Source: Myrica gale | Taxonomy: Eukaryota > Streptophyta > Magnoliopsida > Fagales > Myricaceae | Length of the DNA: 64,000 bases | Direction: 5' to 3' | Assembly: GCA_963930655.1 (NCBI GenBank) | Contig: OZ005602.1 | Location: 22,829,840 to 22,893,839 of the forward strand | Part shown: piece after piece, positions 12,902-23,015 of the stretch | Position numbering within the stretch: the first letter of the stretch is position 1 | How the letters are laid out: each line of letters begins with the position of its first letter | Made by a program: the position numbers and the translations under genes | Notes under the pieces: model-generated | The model's input: the letters and a program-made list of their open reading frames with translations, nothing else | Databases searched by the model: none | Told to the model about the DNA's origin: nothing

Positions 12902-15316
12902 TCATCCTAATCGAATGGACAATGTAGCAGGGGAGAGAGTACCGAGGTTGTCCTCAGAATGAGCCAATGCCCTCTCCAAATTGAGTACAATGTCACTCAT
13001 GCTAGGCCTTTCCTTTCCCTCCAAGTTCACACAACACATAGCAGTGTGAGCCACCAGCTGTACTGCCTCCACCTCGTTCATCTCCAGTGGTCCAACCCTT
13101 TTATCCAACACCCTTTGTAGCTGCCTCGCCGATATCAGTGGACCGGCGTACTCCACAATGCCCATGGGACCCGTGCCATCCTCTTCATTCTTGAACACTG
13201 CTCTCTTCCCTGTCAAAAGCTCAAGCAAGACCACCCCGAAGCCATAGACATCACTCTTTACTGTCAAAACGTTTAGTACATAGTACTCCGGATCTATATA
13301 GCCAACTGTCCCAACAGCCTTGCTTGGCATGGACTCCTGTTCATATTCTGGCTCCAGTATCAGTGACAATCCAAAATCGGACACTCTTGCAGCCCAATTC
13401 ACATCTAAAAGTATATTTGAGGACTTGATGTCTCTATGAACTATTGGCGGCACTGCATAATTGTGCAGATACTCGATTCCCCTCGCGGCGTCTAATGCAA
13501 TTTTGATCCTCACTGTCCACGAATTTAAAATGCTGCTACTTTTCTCGACATTGTTCTTGCTATGCAAATGATCATGGAGTGCGCCGTTGCACATGTACTC
13601 ATAAACCAAAAGCCTCTCGTCCTTTTCTTGGCAGAATCCAACTAACCCAACTAAATGCTTATGGTGCAGCCGAGATAGCAATACCAATTCAGAATCAAAT
13701 GCAATTTCCTTTTCCTGAAATTTCTTTGTTTTGACAGAAACCTCTCCCCTTTTGATGGCCACTTCGCGGCCATCCTGGAGGTTGCCTTTGTAAACGCTGC
13801 CAAAGCTCCCTGCACCAATTTTGTTTTCCACTGAGAAGTCGTTGGTGGCAGAGGAAAGCTCTGAGAAAGAAAACATGTGTATCCTGTCAATAAGCTTGGA
13901 TGATGTTGATGACCCACTTATCTGCCTCCCCAATATCCAGGAGCCTTGGCGCTTGACGGAGTATGATGTCGAAGTTGGGGGACTAGAACCAGTCTGACGC
14001 GTAGCGGCAGTATCCGCATTGGCCTCAGTGGGCTGCACAGTATTATGAGCATTCTTTATCAAGACACCGCGTGCCCCAGTCCACACGCAAAAGACTATCG
14101 CGCAAATGCCTGCAATAGTGCCGACTGATCCCACAATCACGAACGCCAATGAAACCTTATTCCTGGCTCTGGTTGGTGGAGAAACTGGCTGTGATGGTGA
14201 TGATGCTATCGGCGGCACTGGCACTGGCACTGCAACCGGATGTTCGATTGGGCAAAACTTGCATATATTCCCGGAGCCATAACAGAGCGCCTCAGAATCT
14301 GGATAAATACCACAAATGCTGCAGGAGGCCTGAACACATGGACCGGGAATGATCATTCCCAACCTAAGCTCACTAGGCATATTAGACCACCCTGGTCCCC
14401 AACAAATCACTGATAAATTGCTTGACGTCAACCCGCATACAAAATCCAAACCAGCAACGATAGACTCGAAGTTAATATTTTCAACCACATTGCTATCAAA
14501 TTCAAATCTAGTTTTTCCTCCCCAACATACCACCAATCCATTTCTTAGCCTGAGAGCGCAAGTAAAATTTGCTCCCAATGCCAAACAGGAAAACTCATTG
14601 GCGGAACTAAAAGGAACATCCAGTTGACCAGAACCATTGTTCCCTTTACAAACCAAAATCCCAGTCGTAGTCAGACCACAGGCATGAGACTCTCCAGCAA
14701 CTAAGCTTGACATTGACAAATTGACAAACTGGCGCTGAATCTTGGCTCCGATATAACCATTACCCCAACATAGAACTCTGCTATTGTTCTTCAAAATCCC
14801 ACATGAAAACCCACTCCCAGATGTGATAGCACGAAACCTAAATGCTTCCCCAGGTGAAGGAAATTTAGACCCACCATTATCACTTCCTCTCCAGCACCTA
14901 GCTATACCAGAGTTGACCTCTCGAGCACAAACTTGAGCATCACCAACCGTTAGATCAGTCAGTTTCACTCTGTCACTGTTATATATACGTTTCGGTCTAA
15001 AGCTCGAGTTTGATGAGGCAGTGTCCCAGCAGAGGAGGCTGAGGCCACTGGACCTGAGGCCGCAGAAGAAGCTGCCGCCACCTGATATGGCCTCGTAAGA
15101 GATATTGGGTTGGACTGAAATGATTTGGCTGTTTTGGTAGCATTGGATTCTCTGGGTTGGCTCGTTGGCCACAATACCGCATACTGTGGAAGTGCCGTAG
15201 GTGATGGCGGTGGTGGATGGCAAACCAATGCCGTTAACGACAGTCGGACTCGCAAGAGATACGAAGGTGGTGAAGACGAGAGAAATGGTAATAGTGACGA
15301 GAGGTGGAATTGTCAT
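12902..15316 (-). CDS. CCR4: CRINKLY4-related receptor-like serine/threonine kinase (CCR4-like)
   Basis: This is an intronless gene of 804 residues. A hydrophobic signal peptide (TIPPLVTITISLVFTTF) leads into an ectodomain of about seven crinkly/RCC1-like repeats with the pattern C-G-L...C-W-G (for example FFCGLRSS..LCWD, VCGLTSS..ICWG). A short Cys-rich segment follows, then a membrane span near residues 388-412. The cytoplasmic kinase runs from about residue 494 to 770, with the glycine loop GAGSFGSVYKG near 500, HRDIKSSN near 625, DFG near 645 and the activation segment GTVGYIDPEYY. All catalytic motifs are present, so it should be active. Met at 15316 was chosen because it directly starts the signal peptide; an upstream in-frame Met at 15406 would add 30 residues. 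The family signals in epidermal and meristem development. CCR4 rather than CCR3 or ACR4 is inferred from the reduced Cys-rich region and the lack of introns. Confidence 0.88.
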   Translation of the reverse strand: MTIPPLVTITISLVFTTFVSLASPTVVNGIGLPSTTAITYGTSTVCGIVANEPTQRIQCYQNSQIISVQPNISYEAISGGGSFFCGLRSSGLSLLCWDTASSNSSFRPKRIYNSDRVKLTDLTVGDAQVCAREVNSGIARCWRGSDNGGSKFPSPGEAFRFRAITSGSGFSCGILKNNSRVLCWGNGYIGAKIQRQFVNLSMSSLVAGESHACGLTTTGILVCKGNNGSGQLDVPFSSANEFSCLALGANFTCALRLRNGLVVCWGGKTRFEFDSNVVENINFESIVAGLDFVCGLTSSNLSVICWGPGWSNMPSELRLGMIIPGPCVQASCSICGIYPDSEALCYGSGNICKFCPIEHPVAVPVPVPPIASSPSQPVSPPTRARNKVSLAFVIVGSVGTIAGICAIVFCVWTGARGVLIKNAHNTVQPTEANADTAATRQTGSSPPTSTSYSVKRQGSWILGRQISGSSTSSKLIDRIHMFSFSELSSATNDFSVENKIGAGSFGSVYKGNLQDGREVAIKRGEVSVKTKKFQEKEIAFDSELVLLSRLHHKHLVGLVGFCQEKDERLLVYEYMCNGALHDHLHSKNNVEKSSSILNSWTVRIKIALDAARGIEYLHNYAVPPIVHRDIKSSNILLDVNWAARVSDFGLSLILEPEYEQESMPSKAVGTVGYIDPEYYVLNVLTVKSDVYGFGVVLLELLTGKRAVFKNEEDGTGPMGIVEYAGPLISARQLQRVLDKRVGPLEMNEVEAVQLVAHTAMCCVNLEGKERPSMSDIVLNLERALAHSEDNLGTLSPATLSIRLG

Positions 15317-15838
15317 TTGAAAGAATGGGACAGTTGTGCTTCTCTCTTCCTCATCGAGAGAGACAAGAGAGTTGAGGAAGAAGAACAGGGGGAAGGGGAA
15401 TAACAAAAGAAAGTGGATGGATTTGAGTTAAAAGTTCAAAACACGAGATCAACTTGGTATATAAAAGTAGTGCACAGAACAGATAATTAGAAAATACATA
15501 AATTTATGTTTACATAACTGTAGCAGACAAACACTTGCTTTTTTTAGAGCTTAAACAGTGTAATACTGAAGTGTCAGGCAGCAGTACTCCATTGCCAATA
15601 TTCAATGCAGAGTTGTGAAAGTTCATGGAAACCTGGAAACAGACCCAAGTTTGGATTGCATAAGTAATTGGGTTGAACATTGAAAGTTATGCAGCAAATG
15701 TTCTAACCTGGACTGCTTTTGAACTACTATATTAACTGTCCGGAACAGAGACAATTGACCCCCAGTGGCCAGTTGACAACCAAAAATGTCTACAACTTTA
15801 GAGAGGACTGTTAAAAAAAAGGATTAAAAAAATAACGG

Positions 15839-16020
15839 TGATGTTTGTTTCCCTGATAATTCGGGACATAGAAATTTTCAGTAAAACAAACACACTTTAA
15901 CATTTATAACTTTTACACATACACACTTTACTTTTTCACAAACTCCAATAAATCTAAATAAAGTAAAGATTCCTAAAATTTTGAAAATATTCTCCAAAAT
16001 TTTGACAAACAAACATACTC
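15839..16020. mobile_element. AT-rich MITE with TGTTTGTTT ends, copy 1
   Basis: It starts 'gatgtttgtttccc' and ends 'gacaaacaaacatac', which are inverted-repeat ends. A relative lies in opposite orientation at about 36832-36990. The element is non-coding and its superfamily is not determined. Confidence 0.55.
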
Positions 16021-16049
16021 ATATTCCACCAGAACAGAATTGGCTTCGT

Positions 16050-16380
16050 ACCTTTTTAAAAAAAAAATTACCAGTTTAGTCATTATGATTTACATATTTT
16101 TACTTTTTAGTTCTTGAGTTTAATTTTTTCAAATTTTAGTCCTTAGGTTTATATTTTTTGATGAAAAATTTACCGATCCATATATCGGTCGACCGCTTCA
16201 AATTTGCTGAAGCGTCAAAGAGGTCCATTAAGCATGTAGACGACAGACTTACAGAATGACTATTTCGTCAAAAAAATATAAACCTAAAAATTAAAATTTA
16301 AAAAAATTAAACTCAACAACTTAAAAAAAAAAGTAAAAACGATTAAAACCTTACTAAACTGCTAATTTTGTTTTTTCCTT
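16050..16380. mobile_element. Fold-back element with GGTCGACC core, copy 1
   Basis: Left arm text (accagtttagtcattatg..., then ttaggtttatattttttgatg) is repeated as its reverse complement on the right (cgtcaaaaaaatataaacct..., then ttactaaactgctaat). The centre holds CGGTCGACCGCTTCAAATTT. The arms are about 110 bp. No open frame is present. Confidence 0.65.
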
Positions 16381-16706
16381 TTGAAGGTCTGTTACATCAC
16401 GGGACGTGTCTCGTGGGATCAGGAAACGAATCGTGTGGCTCCGTGTAGACTTTTGATGAAGAATCTTTATTTTAATGATTTTTTCTTACCTAGCACACAG
16501 TATTTCTTGATTGGATGGCCGTGAGATTGACAACTGAAATTTTTTTCTAATAATTTTTATTAATGATAATTATGTCTGCTAATCAGTTGATAGCGTGTGG
16601 GGACGGCAGTCAGAACGGGCATGAAAGTGTGATCCCCTCTATTAACTTACTCGAAATTTCGACTAATTTTAAAATATGTGCAGCCCTATCCAAAACCTCA
16701 TACTTA

Positions 16707-16895
16707 AGGGGTGTTCGGTTGAGTTGTGTTTTAAAAATTTTTTGCGTTTTGAGAATTTTTAGGTGATGTTAACTTTATTGGTATGCGTGTTGTAGTTATT
16801 TTTATGTAGTGTTAAAAATGATGTTTGGTTGTAGAATTTTTTGTGTTGTGAGAATTCAAAAAAATCCTGAGAATACTGGTTAAACGAACAAGCTC
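16707..16895. mobile_element. Tourist-like MITE, copy 2
   Basis: This is a 189-bp element flanked by TTA (16704-16706 and 16896-16898). The left end is AGGGGTGTTCGGTT and the right end read in reverse is GAGCTTGTTCGTTT. The interior closely matches the copies at 9595-9779 and 30496-30673. Confidence 0.75.
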
Positions 16896-17206
16896 TTAAT
16901 TTGACTTCGGTTGTGTTTTCTAACAAAATTTTTCACTCACTCACAATAAAATACTACAATATAATCTATCTTTCCCATTAAATCATAACTTTTCACTACA
17001 AAAATATAAAAAAAATTACCTTTCACTTTTTCACTAAACCCAATAACAAAAATTTTACAACACCTTCGATTTACTCATCCTAAATAATTGAATCCGAGAT
17101 CTGTCACCTTAATCCACCAAACTCGAGGTGGCTCTTACTAACGAACTAACCCCACGATGGATCCAATTTTCACGCTGACAGTTGCAGACAAATAAAGTAG
17201 AAAAAG

Positions 17207-17231
17207 TATATATATATATATATATATATAT
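17207..17231. repeat. (TA)n microsatellite
   Basis: About twelve TA dinucleotides lie immediately left of the fold-back cluster. Confidence 0.9.
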
Positions 17232-17274
17232 TTTTATTTCCTTCGTGATGTTATATATTGAGAATTTTGTAATT

Positions 17275-17595
17275 TAGTCGATCGGTTTTAGTACTCATGA
17301 TAAAATGATCATTAAACTTATTTTTTTTACTTTTTGATCACTGAGAATATATAGTGGTGACTTTTCACTCAATCCGTCAAACCTCCGTTAAATTTTAACA
17401 GAATATGAAGCTCAACTTTTTCATGTAACGGTCGACCGCTTCATATTTCGTTAAAATTTAACGGAGGTTTGACGGATGGAATGAAAAGTCACCACTACGT
17501 ATTCTTAGTGACCAAAAAGTAAAAAAAATAAGTTCAGTGACCATTTTGTCACCGGTACTAAAACCCAGTGACTAAATTTTTAATTTTCTTTACAT
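17275..17595. mobile_element. Fold-back element with GGTCGACC core, copy 2
   Basis: Two arms of roughly 130-150 bp are near-perfect inverted repeats. The left arm runs from the 'ggttttagtact' box through 'ccgtcaaacctccgttaaatttt'. The right arm repeats it inverted, from 'gttaaaatttaacggaggtttg' to 'ggtactaaaaccc'. The loop centre carries ACGGTCGACCGCTTCATAT. It is non-coding and would fold into one long hairpin if transcribed. Confidence 0.8.
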
Positions 17596-17599
17596 ATTT

Positions 17600-17800
17600 T
17601 AACGAAATATGAAGCGGTCGACCTCTTCATGTAGCGGTCGACCGCTTCATATTTCGTTAAAATTTAACGGAGGTTTGACAGATTGAATGAAAAGTCACCA
17701 CTACATATTCTTAGTGACCAAAAAGTAAAAAAAAAATAAGTTCAGTGAACATTTTGTCACGGGTACTAAAACCCAGTAAATAAATTTTTAATTTTCCTTA
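17600..17800. repeat. Duplicated arm of the fold-back element
   Basis: The right arm of the preceding fold-back unit is repeated directly about 206 bp downstream. 'tcatatttcgttaaaatttaacgg' begins at 17441 and again at 17647. The second copy is also preceded by two GGTCGACC words. Sequence identity between the two arms is high, with scattered single-base changes. Confidence 0.8.
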
Positions 17801-18539
17801 TATATTTAAATTCTTAATAATTTAAGACTTTATACCTGCAATTTAAATCTGACCGTTAAAATGAATAAAAATAAGGGCACGACAATCTTAAGAATCAAAT
17901 GCAATCAACAATCAATATATCAAAGATTGTTATTGTAAAACACATTGCACACAATGTGATGAGATGATTACGAACTGGATTTTCCTATAAATTACTAAAA
18001 CACAAATAAAAGCCAAGGAAAAAAAAATGCCAGCTTAAGATCTTTCAGCTGCTATGCCAATATAAGCTTTAGAGTTTCAAAAAAAATTAACTAGTGTGAT
18101 TATTATATGCACCTACAAATGCAGGTTGGTTCTGCATTGACTATAAAAGAAATAATAAATAAATCCTAAAAACAGTAACTAGTTGAGCAAATGACATTTA
18201 TTGCTACTGCAGTGACTATCCGACCTACCAAATAGAACATCGAGTTTACAGGCATAATGATTTTCATTTGAACCAAATGATGAATCCTTGCGACAATGGG
18301 TTACTTTAGGCTTAAAGCAACGTTGTTATTGCAGTCTTTGTGCACGGCAATGGAATCCATTGATATGCCGGAATTGATGCATAACAAGGAAAACATCGAT
18401 TTACACAACATACCAACTAGACCATTGAGTTACAGGAAACATCAACAAAATCAGCAACCCGGATATCCTTTTCCAGTACCTTTTTGCTCCTTTTCTTCAC
18501 CGTGAAAAATTATAGAGATATGGCATTCACCTTGTGAGC

Positions 18540-21500
18540 CTAGATCACAGAGTCTCTACCATCTGCATCAGCACCTATACGGCTATCATAAATTTCATAT
18601 TCGAAATCCTCATCACGATTTTCCATGGTCTTTCCAAAAACAAACGATTTTGTCCCCATTGTCGTGAAAGGCATTAAACCAAAAGCTCGGGCTGTTTTGA
18701 TCTCCCTAGCGACCTTCCTCTGGGCCTTGGCACTTATTCCAGTCTGCTCAAGAGAGAAGGAAAATAAAAAGAAGATTGACATGTCAACAAATAGTCAATC
18801 CACTGAAGCTAAACAAAAATCCCATGCTGTTCCGTTGTATTTGTTTTTCAGTCTCACCTTGCTCCTCTTGATGATAATTCCAGCCTCGGTTAGGAAGTTT
18901 GCAAGGAATCTGACATTCTGCGTAGAATAGATAACAAAGATCACAACATAGCTAAATGTAATATTACGAACACTGCAGCATGCACTCTGGTTTACAAAGA
19001 AAAATGTGTCAACAAGAACTATAAATCTAATTTTAATTCAAAGGGTGGTATACAAAGATCTAACAACAGCCACTTGGACTGAAAAGAAAGGAAAAGACAT
19101 ACTTCTCAACAGTCTTTGGTAGCAGAAAGGATAAATCGTGATATAAAAAAGGAATTTATAACATTGCCACGATTTCTTTCCACCCACCTCCATACAGCCT
19201 TTTACTGAGACAGCAATCCAATACTTCTCAAAAAAACAAGGAGACAATATGACAGGAACCCATAGAGTTATCAATGTATTTTCACACAAGGAATCTCCGA
19301 CATTAATTTTAGGCTTATCAACACAAATAACAAGCATCCAGATATATTCCACCTTTGTCAAATTACATATTCAAAAACAAACAGACGGGTGATTACCATC
19401 CATGAATTTCTAGGGAAAACTGCAAGGCAATTAGTCATTTTCAATTCTATCTGGTGTAGCATATTTTTAAAATTTCTTAACCAAGATATAAGTTCTTCTA
19501 TAGCCCAGTTGTCCTGATCACATCCGACTATCCACCATTGTTTTAACCTGATCCCTTCCACCATGATACAACTTCAAAAAGAAAAGAGTGTGCGGGGGAA
19601 GGTTCTGATAGGAAGGATAGTAGAGGGGCATCTCCGTCACATCAAACCTTGAAGCCAAGAAGCAACCAGTAATGTGACCATCGAGGACAACTATTACACT
19701 CACTCCCCCCCCCCACAACCCATAAAAAACAAAGAAATGAAGCCCCATCGAATCAGCGCAGCCCACAACTTCATCACCTATATGTTCACCATCAGATAGA
19801 AGGAGATCAACCCGCCACTCCCCTACCTGGCTGTTCCAGTGCCATCTGTGACCTTCTCACCAAGGAGTATCAACTTTCGTGCCCCTTATCACCCCCAAAA
19901 CACTCTTCAAGATGCCTTCTCCCACCGCTTTAACATCAACATGAAATGCCTCATTTTTAACAGCTTGTTTAGAAAGTGAGAAAGAAGTATTGCACTGGGC
20001 CTGGGAATCAGGAACTATGTCACCTGTCTTGTCATTGTTATTACCATTACTACAAACCATATGATTTGTGATTGCCAACAAACTCCCCCTTCTTGTGAAA
20101 TAAATTTTGTTTTAGCCCTAATCTATCCTCCCATGTCCAACAAGAATCGTGGCCCCATCAACCTGTGTCCATCCAAGTAGGTATTTCAGAATTATCGAAC
20201 ACGTATCGGGCACATATTCGGTTACGTGCATCCATACAAGTTTGTGACACTATAGTCCAACAGTTTTGAGTATTAATAGAGAAATCATTGACAATAAATC
20301 ACAGCCTGAGAAAACAAAGATATGGGACCACAGAAAAAATAGAGACCTACGACAGTGGATTCTTCTATTCCTCAATTCAGTGATAAACGAAGACTGATGG
20401 GGTGCTCTCAAATGATCGACAATCAGATTGCTTAAAAATTAAAAATTCATCACTGTGCTAGATACTGATCATCATCAGTGATAAGCCTAGAATGTAATTA
20501 GACCTAGCAGTGTTGAACCTCAAGTGATCTACTCCCATTATCACATCTGAAATAATGAAAGACATTCCGTAATGTACTTACATGCCCTCATATAAGAGGG
20601 AGTCTTAAATATAGAAATACTAACCCTGAAATCAGCTTTTCTCAGAACTTCCTTCGTAGTAACTTCAAACTCATGCCTTTTGGCAGGTTTCCATACTCCA
20701 GGCTTTCTAAGATCAAGATCCTGCATCAACCCATGCAGTGCTTAAATGAGAGAAATCCAAAGATGAATAACAGTGTTAATAGAACTCTATCAGAGAAACA
20801 TAATAGGGGTTGAACACTAAACTGAAACTAAAAACGCATAGTATGACATGACTTGATTCACGTCTTTCTTACTTTATGACACGACTAAACCAATGTTCTG
20901 CTTTCAGAGAAAGAATTACCCTTGCATAACCACAACTTGAAAATAAAACGAGAATCCGATGTTTTTCTCTCTCATATAATCATCCAAACGCTCAGAATTG
21001 TCTACTTAACTTTACAAAGAAAAGGAACAAGGGATCTTCTATAACAAACATCCCATGAATTGAGAATCAGGATGTACGTTCATTTGACTCAATTTAAGTC
21101 AAGAAAAATAATCCAGATAAAAACGCGCGTTTGTGTTAAGAAGATTGCCGGGCAAAAAAAGATTTGAAATAAGTGAGCCACAGATATATCATACCTTGAC
21201 TTCGTAAGTCATGCCAGGTTTAAAATTCATGTCTGGTCTAAACGTATAATCATCTTTCATGATTTCTTCTACATCGTACTGGAAATAAGTGGCTGCATTC
21301 TGTAGCTTCCCATCCATTCCATCCGATAACGTGTTGAAGCTCTCATCTAGGCCGTCCATCATTGGCGAATTGCTTCCATCTCTCGTTCTGGAACCCAATC
21401 TGTCCCGACCCTTTCCAAGTCTATCGAGTTTCTCGAAAAAGGAAAAATATTTAGTATTGTCCCCGGAAGTTTCACCAAAGATGCGCCGCTCAAACTCATC

Positions 21501-21979
21501 AGTTGACTCAAACGAGTTCAATTTTCTATCATCATCGATCCCCATGCCTGTTCAAAAGGTCCAAGACACCAAAACAACCAATTGAGAAACTTACGAGGTT
21601 GTAACAACGTAATACCATCACGAAAAACTTCAAAAAAAATTCTCCTTAGCATACATAGACATGTCTTTCACAAAAATTTGCCCAAGTATCGAGAAGTAAC
21701 CAGCAATATACTTAAAGAATGATACGCCTTGTACAAACATAACCGATCCCAAAAGCTCCAAATATTTTTCCTTGACATGCGCAAACACAAACTAATTTCA
21801 TAGCAATTTGAACCCAAAATAAATAGAAACCGTAGCCCGCAATATGTGAATTAGAAAGAAAGATACAGGGAAGTACCAGCAGGTGCATTTGAACAGAGCG
21901 TTCTGGCTATATGAGGTCGCAAAAATCCGCGAAATAAGCCATTTTGACAGGAACGAAACGCGAAATGAACGATTTTCAT
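18540..21979 (-). CDS. Mitochondrial-type ribosomal protein S18 (bS18m)
   Basis: This is a small-subunit ribosomal protein, predicted to act in the mitochondrial ribosome. Five exons on the minus strand keep frame: 21877-21979, 21195-21547, 20625-20720, 18858-18917 and 18540-18743, giving 271 residues. Exon 1 (34 codons) encodes an Arg-rich presequence without acidic residues, MKIVHFAFRSCQNGLFRGFL..., and ends with one G that completes a Gly codon in exon 2. Exons 2-3 are a plant-specific acidic extension (MGIDDDRKLNSFES..., FRPDMNFKPGMTYEVK). The conserved S18 core is split over exons 4 and 5: NVRFLANFLTEAGIIIKRSK, then TGISAKAQRKVAREIKTARA, followed by GLMPF. The Met at 21545 is in frame but would omit the presequence. 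A plastid location is possible, but the extension resembles the nuclear mitochondrial S18 family. Confidence 0.87.
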
Positions 21980-22724
21980 TTCTCGGGTTGAGCTTGCTCT
22001 CTCTCTCTTCTTCTGAAGTGTTCTCTCAAATGTGGGATTTGGAAATGGAACAATTTTTTAGGGTTTAGGCCATTTCGGGTTTTGGGCGGAGAACTTGGCA
22101 GTCTTTGTGAATTGGGCTTAAGGCCGTATTTGGGAGGTTTGGGCCTCTTTTAGAGCCTACTCTTCTTGCTTACCTAAGCCTCTACGGCCCAAAAGGAAAG
22201 GGTACCAACGCCCACACAGGAGTTTCCCTTTCACGAGTACTTTCGTAGCTAAAGAGACTACTATTGATTGCAATCGAATTTTGTCGTTTTCCTTTTTGCT
22301 CGTGCATGTTTCATAATTTAAAAGTATTTTTTTTATAACAAGTCAAATTCGTTGTACTCAAATCTTTAAACTCCCTAAAGTTAATACTTAAATCAATCTC
22401 TAATCCAAATGTTAACCCTAATCTTTAATGTTAGACCGATAAAATTAATGCATGAACTTGTGTCTAGTTATTTGTACTACTTTCATTGAGGTTAAACATG
22501 CACAAAAATACATGAGATGGCTTGCTTCTTTAAGCAATCAGAAATTATATACTTAAATGTGCAAATAGTTTGGCGGATCAAATAGTTCGTTGGATCGTCT
22601 CTAAGTTTATCTCGGAAGGTAATTTTTATTTTTCTGAACATGTTTCTATTTTATCATGAGTGTATGTAGGGATTAACCTCCCTTGACATTTATTTTTATT
22701 TTCTATGAGGTTTTGATTTTTTTT

Positions 22725-23015
22725 TTGGGAAATTTCATTTTTGGTCAGTACGTTTCATTTTTTTACGATTTAGTCACTAGGTTTTGATCACTTTTACAAT
22801 TTGGTCTTTCCGTCAAACCTCCGTTAATTTTTAACGGAATATAACGTTGTCGACCACTACAATTTACCATTGCCGCAACCGGTCGACCTCTATTCCGGTT
22901 AAAATTTTAACGGAGGTTTGACGGAAAGACCAAATCGTAAAAGTGTTCAAAACTTAGAAATTTAGCGACCAAAACGTAAAAGTGATCAAAACTTAATGAC
23001 CAAAAATGAATTTTT
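22725..23015. mobile_element. Fold-back element with GGTCGACC core, copy 3
   Basis: The left arm (tttttggtcagtacg..., ggtctttccgtcaaacctccgtt) is repeated inverted on the right (aacggaggtttgacggaaagacc..., then taatgaccaaaaatga). The arms are about 115 bp. The centre holds TGTCGACCAC and CGGTCGACCT. The arm segment CCGTCAAACCTCCGTTAA is shared with the copy at 17275-17595, so these are one family. Confidence 0.75.

Larger units (their letters stand above)
15317..18539. other. Intergenic region with fold-back repeats
   Basis: No gene is supported. The stretch carries an AT-rich MITE (15839-16020), three fold-back units (16050-16380, 17275-17595, 17600-17800), a Tourist-like MITE (16707-16895) and an AT microsatellite (17207-17231). 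15317-15800 is probably the promoter and leader of the receptor kinase. 17840-18535 shows nothing recognisable; part of it is the 3' flank of the S18 gene. Confidence 0.5.
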
